This document shows positions 17,370-26,371 of a DNA stretch of 64,000 nucleotides, one piece after another; position 1 is the stretch's first letter; every line of letters begins with the position of its first letter. Both the position numbers and the translations under genes were made by a program. The notes under the pieces were generated by a model. The model saw nothing but the letters and a program-made list of their open reading frames with translations. It was not told where the DNA came from and ran no database searches. The stretch lies in contig CAWKLX010000001.1 of assembly GCA_963850605.1 (NCBI GenBank), forward strand, positions 186,001-250,000, read 5' to 3'. The stretch comes from BOG-908 sp963850605 (lineage in GTDB: Bacteria > Pseudomonadota > Alphaproteobacteria > Acetobacterales > Acetobacteraceae).

Positions 17370-17909
17370 TCACCGGGGCGGCCCCGCGAACGACCAGCTT
17401 CCAGCCGCCGTCCAGGGGCCGCCGCGGTAGTGCCACAAGGCGAGCCCGGTGGCGGTCACTGGGCCGGGGCCGGGCGCGGCCGCCAGCATGGCCAGGGTGC
17501 GGCGTGCCTGTTCCGGCGTCACCTTGTTCTGCACGGTCACATGCGGCGACCAGGCGGCGCGGTCCTGGGGCGAGAGGTCGCTGGCGAAGGCGGCCGCGAT
17601 GCGTGCGCGCAGGGCGCCCGCCGCGGGCGCATCGATCCGGTATGCCACGCCGCGGCCAAGCGAGCGCAGGCCGGCAACCCGCACGCCGAAAGGCGCGGCC
17701 CCGGCGCATAGCGCGGCCAGGCAGGCCGCCGCCTCGGCCTCGCGTGCGCCCGGCAGCGCATGGAACATCGTCACGTGCGCGCCCACGAGCAGCCGGTCGG
17801 ACGGGAAGTGCGCCGCGCGCCGCGCGTCGAACCAGGCCTGCGATGCCGCGTCCAGCACCAGGGTGACGATCAGCGGGGCGGGGTATGACGAGAGATCCGG
17901 ATCAGGCAC
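17370..17909 (-). CDS. 2'-5' RNA ligase/phosphodiesterase superfamily protein
   Basis: A 179-residue protein of the 2H phosphoesterase superfamily. The two catalytic H-x-T-x motifs are visible, HVTM near residue 45 and HVTV near residue 123, with the usual spacing. The family includes bacterial ThpR/LigT enzymes acting on 2'-5' or 2',3'-cyclic RNA ends, but cellular substrates are generally unknown. The assigned start is a GTG at 17909. It overlaps the divergent gene starting at 17885 by 25 bp, so the true start may be a little further in. Confidence 0.88.
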   Translation of the reverse strand: MPDPDLSSYPAPLIVTLVLDAASQAWFDARRAAHFPSDRLLVGAHVTMFHALPGAREAEAAACLAALCAGAAPFGVRVAGLRSLGRGVAYRIDAPAAGALRARIAAAFASDLSPQDRAAWSPHVTVQNKVTPEQARRTLAMLAAAPGPGPVTATGLALWHYRGGPWTAAGSWSFAGPPR

Positions 17910-18235
17910 TCGTGGCCAGATGGCTCGACCTCACCCGGCGGCAACTGCCGGCGGCGGCCGAGGGACAGGGCTGGCCCATCCGGCTGGACCATTGCTTCAT
18001 GCGGGTGTGTCTGGACATGGCCTGCGGCCGCCCCTGGCACGAGGTGATCGCGCGGCCGGCGATAAGGCACGCTTCGGATGCGCTGCTGGCGCGCGCGATC
18101 GAGGTCGCCGAGCGGATACTGGCCGACCCGGAAACGCTGCCCGCGCTCAACGGCGAGAGCCTTCGCCTGCGCGGCAGGCGCAGCCGTGCCGCGCCTTGGG
18201 CAAGCATATCGGTTGGATCAGATGGGCCAGGCTGA
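17885..18235 (+). CDS. Conserved small protein of unknown function
   Basis: A 116-residue protein starting MTRDPDQALVARWLDLTRRQL. The central part (DHCFMRVCLDMACGRPWHEV, then a helix ending AERILADPETLP) looks like a conserved alphaproteobacterial small protein. Homologues have, to my memory, been labelled acetyltransferase-related without clear evidence, and no acetyl-CoA-binding motif is visible here. It is divergent from and overlaps the 5' end of the 2'-5' RNA ligase-like gene. It ends 13 bp before the convergent secreted repeat protein. Confidence 0.7.
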   Translation: MTRDPDQALVARWLDLTRRQLPAAAEGQGWPIRLDHCFMRVCLDMACGRPWHEVIARPAIRHASDALLARAIEVAERILADPETLPALNGESLRLRGRRSRAAPWASISVGSDGPG

Positions 18236-18247
18236 TCCAACCACGCT

Positions 18248-19558
18248 TCAAGGTGCTGCGATTGGCTTCACCCGGAGACGGAAGATCGACCCGTTCCCGT
18301 TATTCAGGCGAAGACCGTTGTACAGGGTATCATCCACGACGACGTCGCCGCTCGCGGGGTCGGGCGTCAGCGTCACGCCGTCGGTGTGAAACGAGCCGCC
18401 ACGCAGTTTGAGGAGCGGCAGCAGCGTGGTGTATTGATACGATCCCGGTGCGGTGGGCGGCAGGTAGAATTCGTCGGTGTAGCCGCTTTGGCCCTGGAAA
18501 CACGTGCTGTAGATGCCGCCGGCCGGGTCGAACGCCACGCCGGCAAAGGGCTGCAATGCCCCACCGAGATCGAATGCCACCGTCTCGCGCGCCGGTGACG
18601 TTGTGGAGGCGGGCGCCACCCTGAACACGGTACCATGGCTGTAGACGCCCCCCGTCACGGTGTTCGTGCCGTAGATCGCGCCGGACGGGTCGAAGGCGAC
18701 GGGGCCGGCCGGTCCGTGCCCGCCCGCCCCCGAGTCAAATCCGAACACGGTGGCGAAACGCGGCTTGCTGTTCTGGCCGGTGGGCGTCAGCGAATAGACC
18801 GTGCCGCATCCGTACAGTCCGCAAGGATGCGTGCCGCCGTATTGCGTCACGCCGAACAGAACGCCGTTCGGCCCCACGGTCAGGGGCGATGTGGGGCCCT
18901 GACCATCGGGACCCTCGAAATCGTGGACGTCGTGGAAGGTGTCATCGGTGCGTATCTGGAAGATGTGGCCCCTGCCGATGAAGACCGTGCCGTAGAGATT
19001 GCCGAATTTGTCGGCGACCAGCCCCGAGGCGTTGTAGTCCGAGCTGCCCTGCTTGCGGTGATAATGCCCGAAGGTGTGCAGGATGGTTTCGGTCCACGCG
19101 CCCTGGCCGCCCGGCGGCGGGGTGAGCTTGAACACCCCGCCATTATTGCGGAACCCCCCGTTCGGGCCGGCCGTGCCGCCCGCGACGGCGGCGCCATACA
19201 GCGCGCCGGACGCATCCTGGTACAACCGGCCGGTCGGTGCGCCGAGATCGGGACCGCCCTTGAAGCTGTAGATGACCGTTTCCACCAGTTTCTCGCCCGG
19301 CGCGCCGGTCAGCTCGTAGACCTCGCCCCCGTTATAGGCACCGCCCGCCGAGGTCGCGCCGTAGACGATGTTCGGGTTCGCGCGGTCGACCAGGGTGCCG
19401 CCCAGGGGGAACGACCCAGGGTAGAAATTGTGGATGCTCGAGGTTGTCAGCGTCTGCCCAAAGCCGGGCGTGGCGAACGTGGCGGCGGCCATGCCGGCCA
19501 TGAAGCACCATAGCACCCGGGTCTGACGCGGACGCCCGGTCCTTGGCATGTGTGACAT
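18248..19558 (-). CDS. Secreted GloVer-repeat (choice-of-anchor type) protein
   Basis: A 436-residue exported protein. ATG 19558 (MSHMPRTGRP) follows a GGGAACGAAAAG stretch, and an alternative ATG lies three codons in. A signal peptide runs to about ATPGFGQ. The mature part is built of about seven repeats with the pattern F-DP-G-x-[LI]-YG-x-[TN]-x-x-GG, such as DASGALYGAAVAGG, DPSGAIYGTNTVTGG and GVLFGVTQYGG. They alternate with GTVFR/GTVYSL strands. This is the GloVer-type tandem repeat, predicted to form a beta-propeller. No enzyme motif is seen. Its role is unknown, and cell-surface or periplasmic binding is inferred. Confidence 0.8.
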   Translation of the reverse strand: MSHMPRTGRPRQTRVLWCFMAGMAAATFATPGFGQTLTTSSIHNFYPGSFPLGGTLVDRANPNIVYGATSAGGAYNGGEVYELTGAPGEKLVETVIYSFKGGPDLGAPTGRLYQDASGALYGAAVAGGTAGPNGGFRNNGGVFKLTPPPGGQGAWTETILHTFGHYHRKQGSSDYNASGLVADKFGNLYGTVFIGRGHIFQIRTDDTFHDVHDFEGPDGQGPTSPLTVGPNGVLFGVTQYGGTHPCGLYGCGTVYSLTPTGQNSKPRFATVFGFDSGAGGHGPAGPVAFDPSGAIYGTNTVTGGVYSHGTVFRVAPASTTSPARETVAFDLGGALQPFAGVAFDPAGGIYSTCFQGQSGYTDEFYLPPTAPGSYQYTTLLPLLKLRGGSFHTDGVTLTPDPASGDVVVDDTLYNGLRLNNGNGSIFRLRVKPIAAP

Positions 19559-19668
19559 CTTTTCGTTCCCTGCTGAGCGGAGGCGGACGTTAGGGCGCGG
19601 CGGCGTGCAGCCACAAGCGTTGCAAGGTCGTGTCGCCATATCATCACGAAGGCGCCTGCCCGGGTGCT

Positions 19669-21044
19669 TCAGCGCCCGGCGACTGGCCTCGCCTCGTGCA
19701 CCAGCGCCTTGCGCACTGTGCCAGGCGCCGGAAGCGGGCCTGCGCCGGCGGTGCGATACACCCACAGAAAGCTGCCCACGCCGACCACCAGGTTGGATAC
19801 GCAGATCCCCAGGAACACCCCGGCCACGCCGAACATCCGGCTGCCGAGCCAGGCGACCGGGACGTTGACCAGCAGCGTGCGGGCGACCGAGACGGCGACG
19901 GCCGAGAGCGGGCGGTTCAGGCCGTTGAAGGCGGCATTGGCCACGGCGATCACTCCGGCCGGGCCGTAGCTGATCGGAACCAGGGCCAGATACAGCATGG
20001 CGGCATGGATGGCGTCCGTATCCTGGGTGAACTGGCCGGCGATCCAGCTTCGGCCGAGATACAGGCCGGCCGCCAGCACAAGGCCGGACAGGCCGCAGAA
20101 CCAGGCGGTGGCCTGCATCGCCTCGCGGACGCGGCCGGGCAGCCCGCGCCGGCGTTCTGGCCGGCAAACGGGTTCATCACCGCCGATAGGGCGAAGAACG
20201 GCACCATGGCCAGCAACTCCACGCGGCCGCCCAGCCCGAAGCCCGCCACCACCGCGTGGCCGTAGGGCGCCAGCAGGCGCGTGATGATGCCGCTCGCGAT
20301 CGGGATGACCGTGTTCGTGGCCGCGGCGGGGGCGCCGACAGACAGGATGCGGCGGGTGGAGCTCAAAAACTCGTCCCAGCGCAACTGGTCGAAGGAGAGC
20401 AGATGCAGATGTCGGAGCCGCCAGATCGTGGCTGCCAGCAGCGGCGCCCAGGCGAGCAGGCTGGCGACCGGTGCGCCCACCAGGCCCAGCCCGGCATGGC
20501 CGAACCCACCCAGGATGGCGAACGGGGCGATGGCCACGTTCAGCAGCGTGGAGGCGACGAGCGCAAAGCCCTGGAAGCTGGTGTCGCCGGCCGCGCGCGC
20601 GGCGCTCAGCCCGACCTGGCTGACCAGCACCAGGACGGAGGCGGGGAACCACACGCGCAGGTAGCTGGCCACCAGCGGGGAGAGGGATGGCCCGGCGCCC
20701 AGCAGCCGCGCCCACCAGTCGGCGGACAGCGTGCCGGCCACGGCGCAGACCGCGCCCATGGCGAACGTCAGCAGCAGGGCATCGGCCACCAGCCGCGGCA
20801 CGCCTTCCTCGCGCGCGCCCAGGGCACGGGCGATGACCGACGACGTGCCGGCGCCCAGCCCGATCGACAGGCTGAGCACGACCATGGTGATGGGGAAGGC
20901 GAAGGTGATGGCGGCGAGCGCCGGGGCGCCCAGCTGGCCCACGAACCAGGCCTCCGCCAGGCGGTAGGCCAGCAGCGCCAGCACGCCCCAGGCGACCGGC
21001 AGGGTCATGCGGACCAGCAGCGGCCCGACTGGGCCGGTCGTCAT
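19669..21044 (-). pseudogene. MATE-family efflux transporter, one frameshift
   Basis: From ATG 21044 (MTTGPVGPLL) the frame covers about ten of the twelve expected membrane helices. It includes the MATE-type N-terminal region (WGVLALLAYRLAEAWFVGQL) and GLSAARAAGDTSFQG. A one-base shift near 20145, inside a GC-rich GGGCTGCCC stretch, moves the last 155 residues (REAMQATAWFCGLSGLVLAA to VHEARPVAGR) into another frame. MATE pumps use Na+ or H+ gradients to export cationic drugs. The sequence on both sides is uneroded, so an assembly indel is plausible. The divergent neighbour starts at 21136. Confidence 0.85.
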
Positions 21045-21135
21045 GTCGGGGCGGTTTTTCCGTGGCCTGTCCTGCTGTGGCAACTGAAAATCCCTGCCCG
21101 TTGACGCTGGGGCCGGCACCCCGCATGGCGCTGCG

Positions 21136-21939
21136 ATGCACGCCTTGCTGGCCCATGTATATCACCTGGCGCTGTATGCGATCCATGTCGCAACGCGTCC
21201 GGTCTGGCGTCCGCTGGGCGCGTGCCTGGCGGTGGCACTGGCGGGCAGGTTGTCGGGCCACGCGCGCCGGCCGCGCGGGGCGGCGCTGGTGGCCGGGGCG
21301 GCGGTCTTGGCCGGGTGGTGTGTGGAGGCGCCGCCGCTGGCCTGGCCGTTGCCGCCGGTGGCGCGGCTGACGGGGCTGGCGGCCATCATCACGATAGGCG
21401 CGCTGCTGCGCGCTGGAGGCAGGCGGATCTGGTTCCTGCCGCTGACCGCGCTGCTGGCGGCCTGGTGGCTGCTCGGGGCGCGGGTGGACAGGCCCGCCAT
21501 CCTGCACTGCTTGCCGGTTTTTATGGGGTTCTGGGCGGCGCTGGCGTTCGGCAACCGCCTGGTGCGGGGTGATCGTGGCTGGTCGATGCTGGCGTCCGCG
21601 GGCGCGTTGGCCGGCGGGCTGATGGTGACCGGCGCCTCGCCCCACTGGGCCAGGGCGGCCGGCGTGCCGGCCATGGCCGCGCTCGGCCTTCTCGGCACGG
21701 AGGAGGCGATGCCGGCGCTGGCCGGGCTGATCGTGGCCGTGTCGCTGGCCGCTCTGGTCGCCTCCGACCGGGGCAGGCTGGCGCCGGTCGATGTGGCCTG
21801 CCTGGCGCCGCTGCTGACGTGGGCACTCGTGCCGTCTTTGGCACGCCGCGCCGGGCGGTGGGCGTGGCCGGGGGCGTGCATTCTGGCGGCGGGCGCGGGC
21901 TTGGCCTTGGCCTGGGCGGCCGTGCGGGTGCTGCGGTGA
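21136..21939 (+). CDS. Polytopic membrane protein of unknown function
   Basis: A 267-residue, Ala/Leu/Gly-rich protein with about eight predicted membrane helices and very short loops. There are no charged motifs suggesting a transporter or enzyme family, and I do not recognise it. The ATG at 21136 (MHALLAHVYHLAL) is divergent from the MATE gene and converges on the small membrane gene ending at 21946, with 6 bp between stops. Confidence 0.6.
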   Translation: MHALLAHVYHLALYAIHVATRPVWRPLGACLAVALAGRLSGHARRPRGAALVAGAAVLAGWCVEAPPLAWPLPPVARLTGLAAIITIGALLRAGGRRIWFLPLTALLAAWWLLGARVDRPAILHCLPVFMGFWAALAFGNRLVRGDRGWSMLASAGALAGGLMVTGASPHWARAAGVPAMAALGLLGTEEAMPALAGLIVAVSLAALVASDRGRLAPVDVACLAPLLTWALVPSLARRAGRWAWPGACILAAGAGLALAWAAVRVLR

Positions 21940-21945
21940 GGCGGG

Positions 21946-22290
21946 CTACTCGGCGATCCGTTCCACGACCACCGGGCCGGGCGTCGGGAAAAGATATTTG
22001 CCCATGATGAGCGCGAATGCGCCCAGTTGGACTGTGGTCGCACCCAGGAGCGTGATCACGACCTGAGAGGTGATCACCCGCTGGTCGGCTGTGGTGATCT
22101 TGGCCAGGAGGTTGGCGTTGTCGGCCCGGAAAACGTAGGCGACGCCGGCGAGTGTCAGGGCGTTGGCCAGGACGAAGGCGGCCACGATCACGTAGGTCAC
22201 CCGCGTGCGAACCCTGGAGTCGGTGAGTGCGATCTCCTCCCCGACGGTCAGTCCCTCGCGCCCGGCATATAAGCCGACGCCGATGCGCAA
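21946..22290 (-). CDS. Small two-helix membrane protein
   Basis: A 114-residue protein with two membrane helices (VTYVIVAAFVLANALTLAG, and ITLLGATTVQLGAFALIMGK) joined by a hydrophilic stretch containing RADNANLLAKI. The N-terminus is soluble. No family is recognised. It lies 59 bp downstream of the small 67-residue protein gene at 22350-22553, on the same strand, and may be co-transcribed with it. Confidence 0.6.
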   Translation of the reverse strand: MRIGVGLYAGREGLTVGEEIALTDSRVRTRVTYVIVAAFVLANALTLAGVAYVFRADNANLLAKITTADQRVITSQVVITLLGATTVQLGAFALIMGKYLFPTPGPVVVERIAE

Positions 22291-22349
22291 CGGCTGCGCG
22301 GCGGGCGGTCCGCTGGTGGCCGGTTGTGCGACTGGGCCGGATTCGTAGG

Positions 22350-22553
22350 TCAGGTGGCCAGGCTCACGGTGATCGGATCGCCGCCGCCGCTGATGACGAC
22401 GGTATGGTCCGGCGTCGCTTTGGAGGCGGTGATCTTGGCCAGGGCGATCGCCTTGCGCAGCACGGCGGCGTTGGTCTTGACGCCGAAGATGCCTTGCAGC
22501 TCGCGCACTGCAGCCAGGGTACGCTCGTCGAGCGAGAAGGTGGTCACGGGCAT
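22350..22553 (-). CDS. Small protein with ribbon-helix-helix-like pattern
   Basis: A 67-residue protein from ATG 22553, selected because GGAGG lies 6 bp upstream. Upstream in-frame extension overlaps psd and looks non-coding. The N-terminal strand plus two helices (VTTFSLDERTLAAVRELQ, then FGVKTNAAVLRKAIALAK) fit a ribbon-helix-helix or antitoxin-like DNA-binding fold. The tail (TVVISGGGDPITVSL) is beta-rich. No toxin partner is adjacent: the next gene is the two-helix membrane protein. DNA binding is inferred from pattern only. Confidence 0.6.
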   Translation of the reverse strand: MPVTTFSLDERTLAAVRELQGIFGVKTNAAVLRKAIALAKITASKATPDHTVVISGGGDPITVSLAT

Positions 22554-22683
22554 GGTGGGCCTCCGGTGTTTCAAGCAGGAATTATGTTGTTTTGGAATAG
22601 GATTCAAGCATTGTGCGGTGCCTGCGGCGGCCAGGGCGGCCATGCTTGACCCTGGCGGGGGAAGGTTCCAAGAGGCGGACACC

Positions 22684-23365
22684 ATGGCCCTGATCGAAAC
22701 GCTGCGTCTTACTGTGGCGCGGCCGCACCGCGCCGGGTACCCGTTTATCGCCATCGGAACAGCCGTCACCGTGGCCGGATTGTTTGTCGGCTATGGCGTG
22801 GCCTGGGCCGGGACTGCTGTTGACCGCGTTCTGCCTGTACTTCTTTCGCGATCCGGACCGTGTGCCGCCGTCCCGCCCGGGGCTGGTGGTGGCGGCCGCC
22901 GATGGGCGGGTCGTCTCCGTGCAGCGCGCCGTGCCGGCGGCCGAGCTGGGATTGGGGGTAGAGCCGCGCTGGCGTGTCGCCACGTTCCTGTCCGTGCTGA
23001 ACGTGCACGTGAACCGCACGCCCGCCACGGGACGGGTGGAGGCGGTGACTTATCGCGCCGGCGCCTACCTCAACGCCAGCCTGGACAAGGCGAGCGAGGC
23101 GAACGAGCGGAACGCCCTGCGCATCGGGCTGGAGGATGGGCGTGATGTGGGCGTGGTGCAGATCGCCGGCCTGATCGCGCGGCGCATCCTGTGCGAGGTG
23201 CGGGCCGGCGACGAGGTGCGGGTGGGGGAGCGGTTCGGACTGATCCGTTTCGGCAGCCGCACCGACATCTATCTGCCGCCAGGGGTGCGTCCGCTGGTCT
23301 CGGTCGGGCAGACGATGGTGGGCGGCGAGACGGTGGTGGCCGAACTCGGCCGGGCGGAGGGCTGA
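22684..23365 (+). pseudogene. psd: Phosphatidylserine decarboxylase proenzyme, one frameshift
   Basis: The gene starts at ATG 22684 (MALIETLRLTVARPHRAGYP). One extra G near 22807 (GTGGCCTGGGCC) shifts the frame. Removing it gives a 226-residue protein reading ...VAWPGLLLTAFCLYFFRDPDR. The C-terminus has the self-cleavage site region LIRFGSRTDIYLP, where the serine becomes the pyruvoyl group. This is the short psd class of alphaproteobacteria. The enzyme makes phosphatidylethanolamine at the membrane. It sits directly before pssA, which supplies its substrate. Since psd is a core lipid gene, the extra G is most likely a sequencing error. Confidence 0.88.
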
Positions 23366-23368
23366 GCG

Positions 23369-24196
23369 GTGGATCAGGGGTCGCTTCCCCGTTTCCGGCG
23401 TCGGCCGCGCGTTCGGCGCCGGCCGCGCTACAAGGGCCCGTCCTTCAACCGCATGATCCCCAATATATTGACCCTGCTCGGGTTGTGCGCGGGGCTGACC
23501 TCCATCCGCTATGCGCTGGATGCGCGGTGGGAGATGGCGGCGCTGGCGGTGGTGGCGGCCGGGGTGATCGACGGGCTGGATGGACGGCTGGCGCGGCTGC
23601 TGCACGCGACATCGCGTTTTGGCGCGGAATTCGACAGCCTGGCCGATTTTTGCAGTTTCGGCGTGGCCCCTGCCCTGATCCTGTACATCTGGGCGCTGCA
23701 TGGGGCGAACCGGTTCGCCTTCATTCCGTGCCTGATGTTCGCGGTCTGCATGGGCCTGCGCCTGGCCCGCTTCAACGCGGCGCTGGAGACCTCGCCCAAG
23801 CCCGCCTATGCGCAGAGTTTTTTCACCGGGGTGCCGGCGCCGGCCGGGGCCGGGGTGGTGCTGCTGCCGCTGTTCCTGTGGCTGGAGGCGGTGCACCAGG
23901 GCTGGGTGCGCATGGCGGATGCCGCGCATTACGCGGGTTTTGTGGCCTTGATGCTGGTGGGCACGTCCGTGCTGCTGGTTTCCACCCTGCCCGTCTGGAG
24001 TTTCAAGAATTTCAAGATACCGGCGGAGTATGTGCTGCTGCTGTTGTTGGGCACCGGGTTTTTCGCCGCCTTGCTGGTGGCCGACCCCTGGCTGGCGCTG
24101 GCGGCGGCGGGGCTTATCTATGTGTTGATGTTGCCGTTCAGCGTACGCAGCTTTCGCCGGTTGCGCGCGGACGCCGAAGAAGGGGAAACACCATGA
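23369..24196 (+). CDS. pssA: CDP-diacylglycerol-serine O-phosphatidyltransferase
   Basis: A 275-residue membrane enzyme that makes phosphatidylserine from CDP-diacylglycerol and serine. The CDP-alcohol phosphatidyltransferase motif D-G-x2-A-R-x8-G-x3-D-x3-D is intact: DGLDGRLARLLHATSRFGAE followed by FDSLAD. The N-terminus is unusually arginine-rich before the first helix (NILTLLGLCAGLTSIRYAL). Around eight hydrophobic segments follow. The start is GTG 23369, 3 bp after the psd stop. The stop overlaps the next gene (ATGA), so psd-pssA-acyl-CoA dehydrogenase form one transcript. Confidence 0.95.
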   Translation: MDQGSLPRFRRRPRVRRRPRYKGPSFNRMIPNILTLLGLCAGLTSIRYALDARWEMAALAVVAAGVIDGLDGRLARLLHATSRFGAEFDSLADFCSFGVAPALILYIWALHGANRFAFIPCLMFAVCMGLRLARFNAALETSPKPAYAQSFFTGVPAPAGAGVVLLPLFLWLEAVHQGWVRMADAAHYAGFVALMLVGTSVLLVSTLPVWSFKNFKIPAEYVLLLLLGTGFFAALLVADPWLALAAAGLIYVLMLPFSVRSFRRLRADAEEGETP

Positions 24197-25398
24197 GCTG
24201 GACCGACCCGCTGGCGCTCGAAGGCCAGCTCTCGCCCGAAGAGATCCAGGTGCGGGATGCGGCGCGCGATTACTGCCAGGGCAAGTTGATGCCGCGCATC
24301 CTCGAGGCTAACCGCCACGAGATTTTCGATCGCGAGATTTTCCGGGAGATGGGGGCGCTCGGCCTGCTGGGGCCGACCATCGAGGGATATGGCTGCGCGG
24401 GCGTGAACCATGTCAGCTACGGGCTGATCGCGCGCGAGGTGGAGCGTGTGGATAGCGCGTACCGCTCGGCGATGAGCGTGCAGTCCAGCCTGGTGATGCA
24501 CCCCATCCATGCGTTCGGGACCGAGGCGCAGCGGGAGAAATATTTGCCTGGATTGGCGTCCGGCGAGCTGGTCGGCTGTTTTGGTTTGACCGAGCCGGAC
24601 CATGGGTCCGATCCCGGCAGCATGATCACGCGCGCCCGCGCGGCACCCGGCGGATACCGGCTGTCGGGCGCGAAGATGTGGATCACCAATGCGCCGATCG
24701 CCGACGTGGCCGTGGTCTGGGCCAAGACGGATGACGGCGTGATTCGCGGTTTCGTGCTCGAGCGCGGCATGAAGGGGTTCGAGACACCCAAGATCGAAGG
24801 CAAGTTTTCGTTGCGGGCGTCCGCCACCGGGTCGATCGCGATGGACGACGTGTTCGTGCCCGACGCGAACATTTTGCCGGGCGTGCGCGGGCTGAAGGGG
24901 CCGTTCAGTTGCCTGAACAAGGCGCGTTACGGGATTTCGTGGGGGGCGATGGGGGCGGCCGAATTCTGCTGGGAGGCGGCGCGGCAGTACACCATGGACC
25001 GCAAGCAGTTTGGCCGGCCGCTGGCGGCGAACCAGCTTATTCAGTTGAAGCTGGCGGACATGCAGACGGAGATCGCGCTGGGGTTACAAGGATCGTTGCG
25101 GCTGGGGCGGCTGATGGATGCGCACGAGTCGGTGCCCGAAATGGTGTCGCTGATGAAGCGCAACAATTGCGGCAAGGCTTTGGCGATCGCGCGTGTGTCG
25201 CGGGATATGCATGGCGGGAACGGGATTTCCGACGAGTATCATGTAATCCGGCATGTGATGAATCTGGAGGCGGTCAATACGTACGAGGGCACGCACGATA
25301 TTCATGCGCTGATTTTGGGTCGGTGGCAGACGGGGATACAGGCGTTCCAGGCGGATGCGGCGGTGGCGGCGCCGGTGGTGCGGCAGGCGGCGGAGTAG
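24193..25398 (+). CDS. gcdH: Glutaryl-CoA dehydrogenase-type acyl-CoA dehydrogenase
   Basis: A 401-residue FAD enzyme. The FAD-binding stretches are GCFGLTEPDHGSDPGSM and MWITNAPIADVAVVWAK. The C-terminal end has the catalytic glutamate in NTYEGTHDIHALILGR. The tight similarity to the GCDH subfamily (short N-terminus, SYRSAMSVQSSLVMHPI-like segment) points to glutaryl-CoA oxidation and decarboxylation to crotonyl-CoA in lysine and tryptophan breakdown. The ATG at 24193 overlaps the pssA stop. That coupling to lipid synthesis genes is unusual in function but may be only positional. Confidence 0.92.
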   Translation: MSWTDPLALEGQLSPEEIQVRDAARDYCQGKLMPRILEANRHEIFDREIFREMGALGLLGPTIEGYGCAGVNHVSYGLIAREVERVDSAYRSAMSVQSSLVMHPIHAFGTEAQREKYLPGLASGELVGCFGLTEPDHGSDPGSMITRARAAPGGYRLSGAKMWITNAPIADVAVVWAKTDDGVIRGFVLERGMKGFETPKIEGKFSLRASATGSIAMDDVFVPDANILPGVRGLKGPFSCLNKARYGISWGAMGAAEFCWEAARQYTMDRKQFGRPLAANQLIQLKLADMQTEIALGLQGSLRLGRLMDAHESVPEMVSLMKRNNCGKALAIARVSRDMHGGNGISDEYHVIRHVMNLEAVNTYEGTHDIHALILGRWQTGIQAFQADAAVAAPVVRQAAE

Positions 25399-25422
25399 CA
25401 CAGGCTTCCCCTACGCCTCCCT

Positions 25423-25454
25423 GATGTGTATAAAGAGCGGTATTCATACACATC
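25423..25454. promoter_or_regulatory. Operator-like perfect inverted repeat upstream of vapBC
   Basis: GATGTGTAT (25423-25431) and ATACACATC (25446-25454) form a perfect 9-bp inverted repeat with a 14-nt spacer, ending 14 bp before the vapB ATG. VapB/VapBC complexes are known to repress their own promoters through such palindromes, so this is a likely autoregulatory operator. Confidence 0.65.
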
Positions 25455-25468
25455 GGGAGTGCGCAGCG

Positions 25469-25678
25469 ATGCGGACCAACATCGAGATCGACGACGCTTT
25501 GTTGTCCCGCGCCATGAAGGCTGCCGCCCTATCGACCAAGCGGGCGACGGTGGAGGAAGGCCTGCGTCTGTTGGTCGGTCTTCACGAGCAGGGACAGGCG
25601 TTGGCCGATATCAGCGGGTTGGGTTGGGAAGGCGATCTGGACGACATGCGCCAGGGCCGCCCGTCACACCATTCGTGA
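25469..25678 (+). CDS. vapB: VapB-type antitoxin
   Basis: A 69-residue protein. The N-terminus MRTNIEIDDALLSRAMKAAA is the typical VapB (VapB/Rv0623-like) DNA-binding strand and helix. The C-terminal ISGLGWEGDLDDMR is the tail that wraps the VapC toxin. It binds VapC and, with it, its own operator. The stop overlaps the vapC ATG (ATGA at 25676-25680), the usual coupling of this module. Confidence 0.93.
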   Translation: MRTNIEIDDALLSRAMKAAALSTKRATVEEGLRLLVGLHEQGQALADISGLGWEGDLDDMRQGRPSHHS

Positions 25679-26064
25679 TGCTCGTCGATAGTTCGGTCTG
25701 GATAGCGCATCTCCGGGGCCACCGGACGCCGGCCACCGCCAGATTGGAGACGGAGGCCCGTCGCCAACCGTTGCTGATCGGGGATTTGATACTGCTCGAA
25801 GTTCTTCAGGGCGCCCGCACCGAAGACCATGCCAGGCGAATTGAGGGTGCGTTGCGGCGATATACGATGGCATCGCTTCTGGGCGCGGACCTCGCCATCC
25901 GCGCCGCCCGCAACTATCGCACTCTGAGGGGACTGGGCATTACGATCCGCAAGACGGCGGACATCATCATCGGCACGTTCTGCATCGAGAACCATCACAT
26001 CCTGCTCCACGACGATCGCGATTTCGCGCCCATGGCGCAGCATCTCGGCCTTATGGTAGCGTAA
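25678..26064 (+). CDS. vapC: VapC toxin, PIN-domain ribonuclease
   Basis: A 128-residue PIN-domain protein. The acidic magnesium-binding residues are all in place: Asp4 (MLVDSSVW), Glu41 (LILLEVLQGA), Asp95 (RKTADIIIG) and the Asp112/113/115 cluster (LHDDRDFA). VapC toxins cleave tRNA or rRNA when VapB is degraded. The start is ATG 25678 overlapping vapB. The gene marks the left edge of a patch of unfamiliar genes up to about 27.8 kb. Confidence 0.95.
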   Translation: MLVDSSVWIAHLRGHRTPATARLETEARRQPLLIGDLILLEVLQGARTEDHARRIEGALRRYTMASLLGADLAIRAARNYRTLRGLGITIRKTADIIIGTFCIENHHILLHDDRDFAPMAQHLGLMVA

Positions 26065-26371
26065 GCACCGCAGTCCGTGTGGAGTGAAGCGTGATACACG
26101 AGACATCTCGGGAGTAACCCAGGCTGCGGCTGCATCCCTTAGGCCATGCTACCATGTTGCTGGCGTGACCTTTGGACGCACGACTTCGCATGACGCCTCC
26201 CTTGCTACCGGCTGTGATTGCTCTGGTCGCTCGATTTTTACCTAGCAAGCAGTTCCTCATTTAAGTGCCCGCACGAGGCAGGAAGCAGACCCGCAACTGC
26301 TCTCCACACCCGGCCCATACGCGCCAATCTCGGTCGTCACGAAGCAGCGGGGTTGTGCCTGAAAGCGGACA
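26065..26371. other. Gap without a supported gene
   Basis: About 307 bp between vapC and the next minus-strand gene. I see no RNA gene, clear hairpin or repeat here. Base composition is visibly less GC-rich than the housekeeping regions, with short frames lacking coding character. Confidence 0.5.
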
